A stretch of DNA of 64,000 nucleotides. It comes from Ignavibacteriaceae bacterium. Its GTDB lineage: Bacteria > Bacteroidota > Ignavibacteria > Ignavibacteriales > Ignavibacteriaceae. The DNA is taken from the NCBI GenBank assembly GCA_008933765.1, contig WBUK01000016.1, forward strand, positions 1 through 64,000. The letters run 5' to 3'. The position numbers and the translations under genes were made by a program. The notes under the pieces are model-generated. The model made no database searches. It was not told where the DNA came from and saw only the letters and a list, made by a program, of their open reading frames with translations. This document shows, piece by piece, positions 49,845 to 57,585 of the stretch (its first letter is position 1; the number at the start of each line of letters is the position of its first letter).

Positions 49845-50459
49845 ATGAAAAGAATAGTGAAACATATTAACGAAGGGGAATTTTTGCGGGGTGTTTACCC
49901 TAAACAACAGATTGTATTACACGGCACAGGATCGAGCACGGCCGCAAATGTCGGTGATTGGTGGAACATCCAGAAAGGGGCGATTGCCACTGCCTTTGCG
50001 GTTGATAAAGGAGGTGAACTGATAGAGCTTTTCCCCCCTTGCTATTGGGCATATCACACGGGGAACGGTTCAACTTACGATACCCGAAACATCGGTATAG
50101 AGATCGCCAACGAGGGCTACCTAAAAGAAGCAAACGGCAAATACTATTGGGACGCCTCGGGCAAGTGGGTTGATTACCGTGGTGAGGTGTTTGATAACGG
50201 TAAGTTATGGCGCGGCTTCAGGTATTTTGCAGCCTTCACAGAGGCTCAATACGATACCGTTGCAGAAATTTGTGCTGAAATGTGCAGAAACTTTGATATA
50301 AAACCGGCGGTACTTGAGGGGTTTGACTACAGTGTTTCGTATCTTTCGTACAAAGGAATTGTAAAACACTGCAATGTGTATCCCTCGAAGATGGATGTTA
50401 CGCCCGCGTTTGATATGACAAAATTCAGGAAACTTTTTGAGCAAGAAGTTAAGCAATGA
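49845..50459 (+). CDS. N-acetylmuramoyl-L-alanine amidase (Amidase_2), endolysin
   Basis: A 204-residue zinc amidase that cuts the bond between muramic acid and the stem peptide. Zinc ligands fit His26 (QIVLHGTGS), His175 (IVKHCNVYP) and Asp184 (SKMDVTP), with Lys182 as the catalytic lysine; AYHTGNGS and RNIGIEIANEGYL are conserved blocks. No signal peptide, so release would need the holin. The last 23 bp overlap the next gene. Compared with housekeeping amidases it is small and single-domain, as phage endolysins are. Confidence 0.85.
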   Translation: MKRIVKHINEGEFLRGVYPKQQIVLHGTGSSTAANVGDWWNIQKGAIATAFAVDKGGELIELFPPCYWAYHTGNGSTYDTRNIGIEIANEGYLKEANGKYYWDASGKWVDYRGEVFDNGKLWRGFRYFAAFTEAQYDTVAEICAEMCRNFDIKPAVLEGFDYSVSYLSYKGIVKHCNVYPSKMDVTPAFDMTKFRKLFEQEVKQ

Positions 50460-51222
50460 AGAATTAAAAGAGAAACTTGAGTTTCACTATCGTGCATTCG
50501 GGCGGGAGAGCATCTCGCCCGATCCTTTGGAAATTCCTCATCTTTTCACTCACCCGGCGGATATTGAAATAGCGGGCTTTTTTGCGGCAAAGTTTGCTTA
50601 CGGTGCTGTTGCACAAATAATTAAAAATGTGAACGGCTTGCTTCAAAGGTTGGACGATTCCCCGTTCAAAGTGATTCGGGATGATCTGCACCTTGAAGAG
50701 CGGGTGGAAGATTTTTACTACCGTTTTTACTCATCAGTTGATGTAGCCACATTGTTGCTTGCAATGAGGGAAGTGTTGCAGAAATACGGCGGGTTAAAAG
50801 GGCTTTTCATGGAAGGGTTTCTGCCGGAGCGTTCGGTTAAAGAGGGGATACAGCGATTCAGTGAATACTTTCACGCGTTTGCCGAAAGAGAAGGGAGACT
50901 AACGCGAGGCTTCCGGCACTTCTTTCCCGAACCTGAAAAAGGAAGTGCATGCAAGAGAATGAATCTTTTTTTAAGGTGGATGGTCAGAGAGGATGAGCTT
51001 GATTTTGGGTTCTGGAAAGAGATTGGGAAAGAAAATTTGGTTATTCCGCTGGATTTGCACATTGCCCGAATCAGTAAAGAGCTGGGGTTAACTGCACGGA
51101 ACGATTCTTCCTGGCGCACCGCAACCGAAATCACGGATAAATTGCGGGTGTTTGAGCCAAATGACCCCGTTAAATATGACTTTGCACTTTGCCACATCAG
51201 CATGCGGAAAATGAAATTTTGA
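50437..51222 (+). CDS. TIGR02757/DUF2400 family protein
   Basis: A 261-residue cytosolic protein conserved in Bacteroidota and relatives. PDPLEIPHLFTHPADIEIAGF and VIPLDLHIARISKELGLTAR followed by FEPNDPVKYDFALCHISM are its blocks; the last resembles the C-terminal part of HhH-GPD base-excision glycosylases (P-D-DPVKYDFAL), although the catalytic Lys/Asp pair cannot be pointed out. Function unknown. It starts at TTG 50437 inside the amidase gene (23-bp overlap) with AGGAAA upstream. So a conserved cellular gene is translationally coupled to the phage-derived cluster. Confidence 0.75.
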   Translation: MSKKLSNEELKEKLEFHYRAFGRESISPDPLEIPHLFTHPADIEIAGFFAAKFAYGAVAQIIKNVNGLLQRLDDSPFKVIRDDLHLEERVEDFYYRFYSSVDVATLLLAMREVLQKYGGLKGLFMEGFLPERSVKEGIQRFSEYFHAFAEREGRLTRGFRHFFPEPEKGSACKRMNLFLRWMVREDELDFGFWKEIGKENLVIPLDLHIARISKELGLTARNDSSWRTATEITDKLRVFEPNDPVKYDFALCHISMRKMKF

Positions 51223-51387
51223 ATATTTTTTTCAGAATTAACTCCGGATGGGATTAAGATCACTTTGTTTTAACCACTAACTGTGTATTTTTGCAAAAGA
51301 CAAGGTGGATTTTATTGCGTCTAAAACAAATTCTTTTTTGATTCCTTAAGGCAGGATTGAATCATGTCTAAATTATTTTAATCTTAA

Positions 51388-52299
51388 ATGCTTAAAAAAA
51401 AAGTTCACGCAGGTGTTACGGCGCTTTTAAATACTTTTGCAATTAGCGACGCAGGCAAAGAAAGAGAAGTTAACGAAGATTATTTCGGTTATCTCGCGGA
51501 CGATTTTGGTTCTTTGTTTATAGTATGCGATGGTATGGGGGGGAATGTCGGGGGCGATCTTGCCGCAAGAACGGCTGTAAATACAATTTTGGAACACTTC
51601 TCTGAACTCCCGAACGAATATCATCCGCAGAAAGAGCTGCAAGCCGCTTTTTCCCGTGCAAACACTGTAATTCGTCAGATGGCAGATGAAGACCCTTCGC
51701 TAAGAGGGATGGGTTCAACTGCGGCTTCGGTTTTAATTATTGAAGATAACGCATACTTAGCACACCTGGGTGACAGCCGGGTGTATATTTTCCGGCGGGG
51801 TAAATTGTTTCAGCTGACCAAAGATCACTCGATGGTTCAGCATATGGTTGACAAAAAAAAGATAAAACCCTCTAAGGCAGCGAACCACGAGTTGAAACAT
51901 CTGATAACAAAAGCGTTGGGTCCATTGGATGAAGTGTCGGCTGAAACAGCATTTCCGTTTCAACTTTATAATGATGATATTCTACTTTTATGCTCCGACG
52001 GTTTAACAAACGAACTGACTGATAAACAGATCAGAAATATATTACGAAAATATCCGATAAAAGAAGCGGCAGAGCACCTTTTGCAGGAAGCGAACGCTTC
52101 AGGCGGTAAAGACAATATTACCGTTCAGTTGGTGGAAATTTCGGGAATATACAACCTACCCGATGATTATAAGGATCAAAACCCTGTTACCAAACACATA
52201 GATTATAAAAAATTGATTCAGATTAGTTATGTTGGGCTTGGCATTCTTGCTTTAGTGATACTGTTTTATCTTTCATACAAATTGTTTTTTAAGGGGTAG
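51388..52299 (+). CDS. PP2C-family serine/threonine phosphatase with membrane anchor
   Basis: A 303-residue protein. The PP2C catalytic domain (about 15-250) has REVNEDYFGYL, VCDGMGGNVGGD, GSTAASVLII, HLGDSRVYI, LLCSDGLTNELT and GGKDNITV, with the metal-binding Asp residues in place. A single C-terminal helix (ISYVGLGILALVILFYLSY) anchors it in the inner membrane. It removes phosphate from Ser/Thr of proteins phosphorylated by Hanks-type kinases; no such kinase is in the window. Its stop lies in a 54-bp-period duplication. Confidence 0.92.
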   Translation: MLKKKVHAGVTALLNTFAISDAGKEREVNEDYFGYLADDFGSLFIVCDGMGGNVGGDLAARTAVNTILEHFSELPNEYHPQKELQAAFSRANTVIRQMADEDPSLRGMGSTAASVLIIEDNAYLAHLGDSRVYIFRRGKLFQLTKDHSMVQHMVDKKKIKPSKAANHELKHLITKALGPLDEVSAETAFPFQLYNDDILLLCSDGLTNELTDKQIRNILRKYPIKEAAEHLLQEANASGGKDNITVQLVEISGIYNLPDDYKDQNPVTKHIDYKKLIQISYVGLGILALVILFYLSYKLFFKG

Positions 52300-52399
52300 A
52301 GTTTGGGATATGGTTATGCCCGGTGGTAGGTGCAGAGGCAGCGGTGGGGGTAGAGTTTGGGATATGGTTATGCCCGGTGGTAGGTGCAGAGGCAGCGGT
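52293..52399 (+). repeat. 53-bp duplication across the PP2C gene stop
   Basis: 52293-52345 recurs exactly at 52347-52399, separated by one G (54-bp period). The first copy begins in the last codon and contains the TAG stop at 52297-52299. Confidence 0.97.
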
Positions 52400-52557
52400 A
52401 AAAAACATTTCGGTCGCAGAGTGTTTCCAACTCAAAAGATTTTAGGAGCAAATGCCCGGTAACGAGCGGCAGAATTTTTTGTTGACATTGAACGCTTTGT
52501 TACATTACAAGGTTAAATTTTAATATTTACAAATTATATTTTACAAGAGACCAAATT

Positions 52558-53091
52558 ATGCAAAAAACCCTTTATTTTATGGCGTTCGCAGTTATTGTGC
52601 TGCTTGTCGGTTGTGGGAAGGATTCAAAATCGAACTTTGATGAAGCAAAGAAACTTAAATCAGAAAAAAGATACAATGAAGCGATTGCCATCTTTGAAAA
52701 AATGATTGCAGATATGCCGGATGACGACAGTATCGTGGTGGCGTATTACCATCTTGGTGAACTTTATCGTATGCCGGAAATTGCGAAATCGTCGAAAGAC
52801 AAACTTAAAGCGATAGAAAACTACAAGAAAGTTTACGAGAAATTCCCCAAAAACGATCTTGCTTCGCAGGCGTTATTTCAGATTGGTTTTATTTACGGCA
52901 ACGAGCTTGATGATATCCCCAACGCAACCGAATATTATAACAAAGTTATAAAGGAATACCCAAAAACAGAAGCAGCCAAATTGGCACAGGACGATCTGCA
53001 GTTGCTTGGTAAAAGCCCGGAAGAACTTCTGAACGAACGGATGAAAAAGAACGAAAATAACAAAAAAGAAAACAAGGTGGCAACGCCTTAA
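52558..53091 (+). CDS. TPR lipoprotein
   Basis: A 177-residue envelope lipoprotein. The signal ends in the lipobox LLVGC, so the cysteine is lipid-modified. It is followed by helical repeats of the tetratricopeptide type: EAKKLKSEKRYNEAIAIFEKM, AYYHLGELY, and SQALFQIGFIYGNELDDIPN with ATEYYNKVIKEYPKT. The pattern resembles YbgF/BamD-like TPR lipoproteins but is too short for either. The C-terminus is Asn/Lys-rich. A DUF58 gene follows 42 bp later, likely in the same operon. Confidence 0.8.
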   Translation: MQKTLYFMAFAVIVLLVGCGKDSKSNFDEAKKLKSEKRYNEAIAIFEKMIADMPDDDSIVVAYYHLGELYRMPEIAKSSKDKLKAIENYKKVYEKFPKNDLASQALFQIGFIYGNELDDIPNATEYYNKVIKEYPKTEAAKLAQDDLQLLGKSPEELLNERMKKNENNKKENKVATP

Positions 53092-53133
53092 CTGATAATT
53101 GCTGAAGAGACTGAAAACTGCTGAAGTAATCAA

Positions 53134-54030
53134 TTGAATCAAAATGAAGACTACAGAAAGTACCTCGATCCTGCGGTTATTTCCAAACTTGCTTCCCTTG
53201 ACATAAAAACAAAATTTGTGGTGGAGGGCTTTATGCTTGGTTTGCATAAAAGCCCCTACCATGGGTTCAGTATCGAATTTTCGCAGCACCGCCCTTACAT
53301 TCCGGGCGATTCTCTGAAAGATGTAGATTGGAAAATCTACGGGAAAACTGACCGTTATTTCATAAAACAATACGAAGAAGAAACGAACTTAAAAGCGCAC
53401 ATACTGCTTGATACAAGCGCTTCGATGAGGTACGCCTCGCCGGGTAGGGTATCGAAGTTGGAGTATGCAAAGGTGCTCGCTTCGGTAATTGCGTTCATGC
53501 TGATTAAGCAAAATGACGCTGCCGGGCTTTATCTTTACAGCGATAAGATTGAGAAAATCTTACCCCCGAAAGCCTCACGAATCTATTTGGATGAGATAAT
53601 GAAAGCCTTAGCAGCCTCCGGCGGTGAAGGAAAAAGTGACGCTACACGGGCACTTGGAGAAGTGGTGGAAAAAATTAACCGACGGGGTATGATTATCGTA
53701 ATTTCTGACCTTTTCGAGGATGTTAACGAAGTAATCGAAACAATCAAACGGTTAACCGTTACAAAAAGCAAGGTGGTGGTTTTCCAGATTCTCGATCCGT
53801 TAGAGAGAAGTTTTGATTTTGGCAACGACGCAATATTCAAAGATATGGAAACGGGTGCGGAACTATCCACACAGCCGCGTCAAATAGTTGCGGCTTACCG
53901 GGATGCGTTCGAAGGATTTGTCTCAAAAATTAAGGCAGCCTGCCTGAACAGTGGTATTGATTTTAATCAGGTTGATACTGCACAGCCGTACGATGTACCA
54001 ATTTCTGCATTTTTAAGAAAACGGGGGTGA
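53134..54030 (+). CDS. DUF58 domain protein (MoxR-associated VWA-like)
   Basis: A 298-residue cytosolic protein. The DUF58 signature is HRPYIPGDSLKDVDWKIYGKTD followed by YEEETNLKAHILLDTSASM, the last part being the metal-site (MIDAS-like DTSAS) of a von Willebrand A-type domain. Such proteins act with MoxR AAA ATPases in assembling or activating envelope complexes; no moxR gene is next to it here. The start is TTG 53134. It converges on the large sensor kinase gene. Confidence 0.88.
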   Translation: MNQNEDYRKYLDPAVISKLASLDIKTKFVVEGFMLGLHKSPYHGFSIEFSQHRPYIPGDSLKDVDWKIYGKTDRYFIKQYEEETNLKAHILLDTSASMRYASPGRVSKLEYAKVLASVIAFMLIKQNDAAGLYLYSDKIEKILPPKASRIYLDEIMKALAASGGEGKSDATRALGEVVEKINRRGMIIVISDLFEDVNEVIETIKRLTVTKSKVVVFQILDPLERSFDFGNDAIFKDMETGAELSTQPRQIVAAYRDAFEGFVSKIKAACLNSGIDFNQVDTAQPYDVPISAFLRKRG

Positions 54031-54098
54031 TGGGACTTGGGCATTAATCTTTTTAAGGCTTCAGCATTAATCAGTCCAAGGTCCTGCATTAATTTTTT

Positions 54099-57000
54099 TT
54101 AAGCTTTGCTATTAACTTCCTTCAGAGGGAGAGTAAACAGAAACGAAGAGCCCACGCCGGGTTGAGAAACCATCCGGATAGTGCCGCCGTTTCTTTCCGT
54201 AAAATCTTTACAGATCGTCAAGCCCAAACCCGTTCCTTTTTCCTGTTTTGTGCCCTCAGTGGTTAACACTGAACTTTTATCAAAGAGCCTGTCAGCGGCT
54301 TCCTGTGGAATCCCGACCCCACTGTCGGTAACGGCAAACTCAGCCATATTGTTATTTATTCTGGCAGAAATGATAATATCTCCCCCTTCTTCCGAAAATT
54401 TAATAGCGTTCGCCACTAAGTTTTGCACGATAGTCTGGAACATGTGCACATCGGCGAAAATCACCAAATCATCCGGAATTTCATTAACAGTATTAAGTCT
54501 TTTTTCTTCCAAGTTCAGCCGTAACAGGTCAAGCAAAGAAGCAATTTTACCGGCGGGCGAAAAATACTCAGGCTCAAAACTAATTCTGCCGAGTTCAATT
54601 CTGAAAAGATCGAGCACATTTTCTATAAACAGAAAGAGGTTTTTTGCCACTTGTGCGATACTTCCGGTGAAATAACGCTTATCCTGCTCCGAAAGATCAT
54701 CGTAATCATTAGTTAAAATATCAAGATAACCTAAGATAGCAGAAAACGGGCTTTTCAGGTCGTGTGCAAACATAGAAAAGAAGCGGTCTTTCGAGTTATT
54801 TGCCTCTGTAAGCGAAGCGTTCGTTGTTTCAAGTTCCTCTTTTCTTTCCAACAGTTCATTTTTATACGCTTCCAATTCTTTCGTTCTCAGCTGAATAATA
54901 GCTTCCAACTTCTCGTTTCTCAGTTGTATCGCTTTCACACGATAGATATAAAGAGAATAAATTATAAAAAGTGTAAGAAAGACCAAAAGGAGCGAAAACC
55001 ACCATGTTTTCCAAAACGGAGTTGCAATGGTGATATTCATAAGTGCAGTTTCTTTCGACCAGATCAAATCTTTATTTGCAACCTTAACCAACAGAGTATA
55101 TTCGCCTGAGGGAAGGTTTGTGAAAGTGACCAATCTGTTGGGTGAGGGTTGGCTGAACTCTTCGTTATAACCCTCAAGCTTGTAGGAATAAAGAATTTTC
55201 CCGTTAGAGTTTACATCGATCCCTGCCAGTTCAAAAGTAATATCGTTTTGGTTATAATTTAACGAAATGTGCTTTTTATAGATTGAAGAAGTGTCGAGAA
55301 CTGAATTTTCTATCCCGGGTGTTAAAAGAACCGTATGAGAAAAGAGAGAAATCGAGCGAACAAAAACATTGGGCGGTGTAGTTAAAATTTTTATATCATT
55401 CGGCTTGAAAAAATTAAACCCGGAAACCCCGCCAAAGAATATGGTGCCGTTTGGGCTTTTTGCGAAAGCACCCGAGTTAAACTCGTTGCTTTGAAGCCCA
55501 TCGTCAACGGAAAAGTTTTTGAACGACTCTGTTTTTGGATTGAACTTAGAAATGCCCTTATTTGTAGAAAGCCAGAGAAAGCCGGAATCATCCGGAACAA
55601 TCCCGTAAACCATCTCGTTTGGCAGCCCGTTTTTAACAGTGTAGAGAACCGATTTCCCGCCTTCAACGAACTTAACTAACCCTGTGGAGGTACCAAGCCA
55701 AATTTGGGAATTTACATCCGTGAAGATCGATTTAATCGCTCCGTTTGTAATCAGTTGGTTTTTATCAATAGTGATATTTAGTTTATCAATTTTCCCGGTT
55801 TTTTTATTGAAGCGGAACAACCCATTCTGCTCCGTACCCACCCATAGATAACCTTTTTCATCGAGCATTAAGGAAGCGATTTGGTCGTTCGACAAAATTT
55901 TTTCATTTTCACTTTTGTCAGAAAACCCATCAAACAGGTCAGTTTCGGGGTTATAGACTACTAAACCGTTTTGCGTAGCGATCCAGAGTAAATTATCTTC
56001 ATCCTGAAGAATTTCAAAAGCGTAAATCACGAGATTTATCTTTTTATTGTTGTTTCTTTGAGTAATTTTCCTGATTCTGTTTTGATCAGGGAAATATTGA
56101 TACAGCCCGTCACCTTCAGTTGAAAGCCAAAAAGATTTCCCGCCGTCAACTTTATTTGGCAGAATTGCGTAAATATTTTTATTAAACTCGTTTTTGGAGA
56201 GGTTAACAACCGGAAGATTTTCTGCAATTCCGGTTGTTGGATTAAAACGGGCGAACACATTATATCCGCCGATGTAAACGGTTGAGTCATTTATCGGATA
56301 AAAAGACCTTATACTTCTAAAATCAACATCATTTCTTAATCCACCGACTAAATTAAACCTGTTTTGCGCTTTTGGAAAGATAATCAGCCCGTAACCGTTA
56401 AGCCCCACCCAAATGTTATCGCTTCGGTCTAACATTAGGGTATAGGGGAATTTCAGATACTCTTCTATTTTTTCATTTTTGAAAGCTCGCAGTTTTTGCC
56501 ATTGCATCGTATGCAGATTAAGAGAATAAACCCCTGAAGCGGCAACCGCCACATAAATTTCTCCTTCTCTATCCTGAACAATAGAATAAAACGCGCTTAG
56601 CAGGGGTGAAAAATCGTTGGGGTGGGGAAGAGGACGGAATGAATCCTCATTCTTGGGTTTCAGGTAGATTTGTCTGTTAGTGGACACCAACAGCGAGCCT
56701 TCATCGATTTGCAAAATTGAAGTAACGGCGACAGACTTTGCACCGGCGTCGCTACCGGGTTCCAAATTGAAGATTTCGGTTTTTCCCGTTCGTGGGTTAT
56801 ACTTCCCAAGATTTGCATCATCGGTTCCAAACCATACATTTGCTTCACGATCGATATAGATTGTGGAAATCTTCAAGATTCGGCTATTTGAGTGGCTTAA
56901 GCGATAGACAATTGAAGTTTTCTTTGTGTTTATTTCATATTTTAGCAATCCGATGCCCGAACCGATGTAAATAACATCCCCTTTAGGATCACTTTTATCA

Positions 57001-57428
57001 ATTTGAAAATAATTCAGCGGTAAAAATGAGTTGCGACTCTCTGCTGTCAGCTTGAGTTCAACTTTGGCAAATCTTTCGCTGCGCGGGTCGAAACGGTCTA
57101 AACTGCTGTTTGAGAGAGCCCACAAGTTACCATCACGATCAAGATCGATCGATTGGATAAAATTCTGTGAAATTGAATAAGGGTTTTGCGGGTCGTTTCT
57201 GAAAACAGTGAAAGAATAGCCGTTATATTTATTTAACCCGTCTTTGGTTGCGAACCAAAACACTCCAAGGCTATCCTGAAGGATAGAGGTAACAGTTCCC
57301 TGAGAGAGGCCGTCATCAATCCCCAGATGCCTTAAATTAAATGTATTTTGCGCTGTTGCCGGGGTTCCCCAAAGCAGAACAAATGCAAGTAGTATTTTTG
57401 AAGCTAACCGGGTTTTGAAAAAATTCAT
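54099..57428 (-). CDS. Two-component propeller sensor histidine kinase
   Basis: A 1109-residue inner-membrane kinase. After a signal peptide (ILLAFVLLWGTPATAQ) come about 14 propeller repeats (RDGNLWALSNSSL, DSLGVFWFATKDGLNKY), a Y_Y_Y domain (YNQNDITFELAGIDVN), one helix (WKTWWFSLLLVFLTLFIIYSLY), then HisKA with His889 (FSMFAHDLKSPFSAILGY) and HATPase (VQNLVANAIKFS, KGTGLGLTICK). It lacks the receiver and AraC output often fused in this group, so a separate regulator is needed. ATG 57428 gives a clean signal peptide; the frame is open to 57470. Ligand often a polysaccharide fragment in relatives; not shown here. Between its stop and DUF58 (54031-54098) GCATTAAT occurs three times. Confidence 0.93.
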   Translation of the reverse strand: MNFFKTRLASKILLAFVLLWGTPATAQNTFNLRHLGIDDGLSQGTVTSILQDSLGVFWFATKDGLNKYNGYSFTVFRNDPQNPYSISQNFIQSIDLDRDGNLWALSNSSLDRFDPRSERFAKVELKLTAESRNSFLPLNYFQIDKSDPKGDVIYIGSGIGLLKYEINTKKTSIVYRLSHSNSRILKISTIYIDREANVWFGTDDANLGKYNPRTGKTEIFNLEPGSDAGAKSVAVTSILQIDEGSLLVSTNRQIYLKPKNEDSFRPLPHPNDFSPLLSAFYSIVQDREGEIYVAVAASGVYSLNLHTMQWQKLRAFKNEKIEEYLKFPYTLMLDRSDNIWVGLNGYGLIIFPKAQNRFNLVGGLRNDVDFRSIRSFYPINDSTVYIGGYNVFARFNPTTGIAENLPVVNLSKNEFNKNIYAILPNKVDGGKSFWLSTEGDGLYQYFPDQNRIRKITQRNNNKKINLVIYAFEILQDEDNLLWIATQNGLVVYNPETDLFDGFSDKSENEKILSNDQIASLMLDEKGYLWVGTEQNGLFRFNKKTGKIDKLNITIDKNQLITNGAIKSIFTDVNSQIWLGTSTGLVKFVEGGKSVLYTVKNGLPNEMVYGIVPDDSGFLWLSTNKGISKFNPKTESFKNFSVDDGLQSNEFNSGAFAKSPNGTIFFGGVSGFNFFKPNDIKILTTPPNVFVRSISLFSHTVLLTPGIENSVLDTSSIYKKHISLNYNQNDITFELAGIDVNSNGKILYSYKLEGYNEEFSQPSPNRLVTFTNLPSGEYTLLVKVANKDLIWSKETALMNITIATPFWKTWWFSLLLVFLTLFIIYSLYIYRVKAIQLRNEKLEAIIQLRTKELEAYKNELLERKEELETTNASLTEANNSKDRFFSMFAHDLKSPFSAILGYLDILTNDYDDLSEQDKRYFTGSIAQVAKNLFLFIENVLDLFRIELGRISFEPEYFSPAGKIASLLDLLRLNLEEKRLNTVNEIPDDLVIFADVHMFQTIVQNLVANAIKFSEEGGDIIISARINNNMAEFAVTDSGVGIPQEAADRLFDKSSVLTTEGTKQEKGTGLGLTICKDFTERNGGTIRMVSQPGVGSSFLFTLPLKEVNSKA

Positions 57429-57531
57429 ACAATTAAGAGTGAAAACGGAATAATTTGGGATAAAATTCAAAAAAAATAAAAAGAAATTTTAGAAATTTTA
57501 CTAATTTGCAAAAAAAAAAGAATAAAATATT

Positions 57532-57539
57532 TATCTTTG
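57532..57539 (+). promoter_or_regulatory. Candidate -7 element for the MASE1 kinase gene
   Basis: TATCTTTG fits TAnnTTTG. A TTTG at 57505-57508 lies 23 nt upstream, slightly further than the usual 19-21. Confidence 0.35.
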
Positions 57540-57585
57540 ATCACGAAATAAAATATTACCAAGAGAATAACCAAAAAATTAGAAA

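Larger units (their letters stand above)
41388..50459 (+). mobile_element. Phage-derived virion and lysis gene cluster
   Basis: Ten genes in one direction, closely packed or overlapping: small charged protein, major capsid-like protein, head-completion-like protein, two adaptors, nozzle-like protein, unknown, ejection-like protein, holin, spanin-like protein, amidase. The order follows podovirus-type head-neck modules. Portal, large terminase, prohead protease, tail fibres, integrase, repressor and replication genes are not recognised within the window on either side. No flanking attachment-site repeat was noticed. The last gene overlaps a conserved cellular gene. It may be a remnant, a satellite, or a gene-transfer-agent-like locus. 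Confidence 0.7.
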
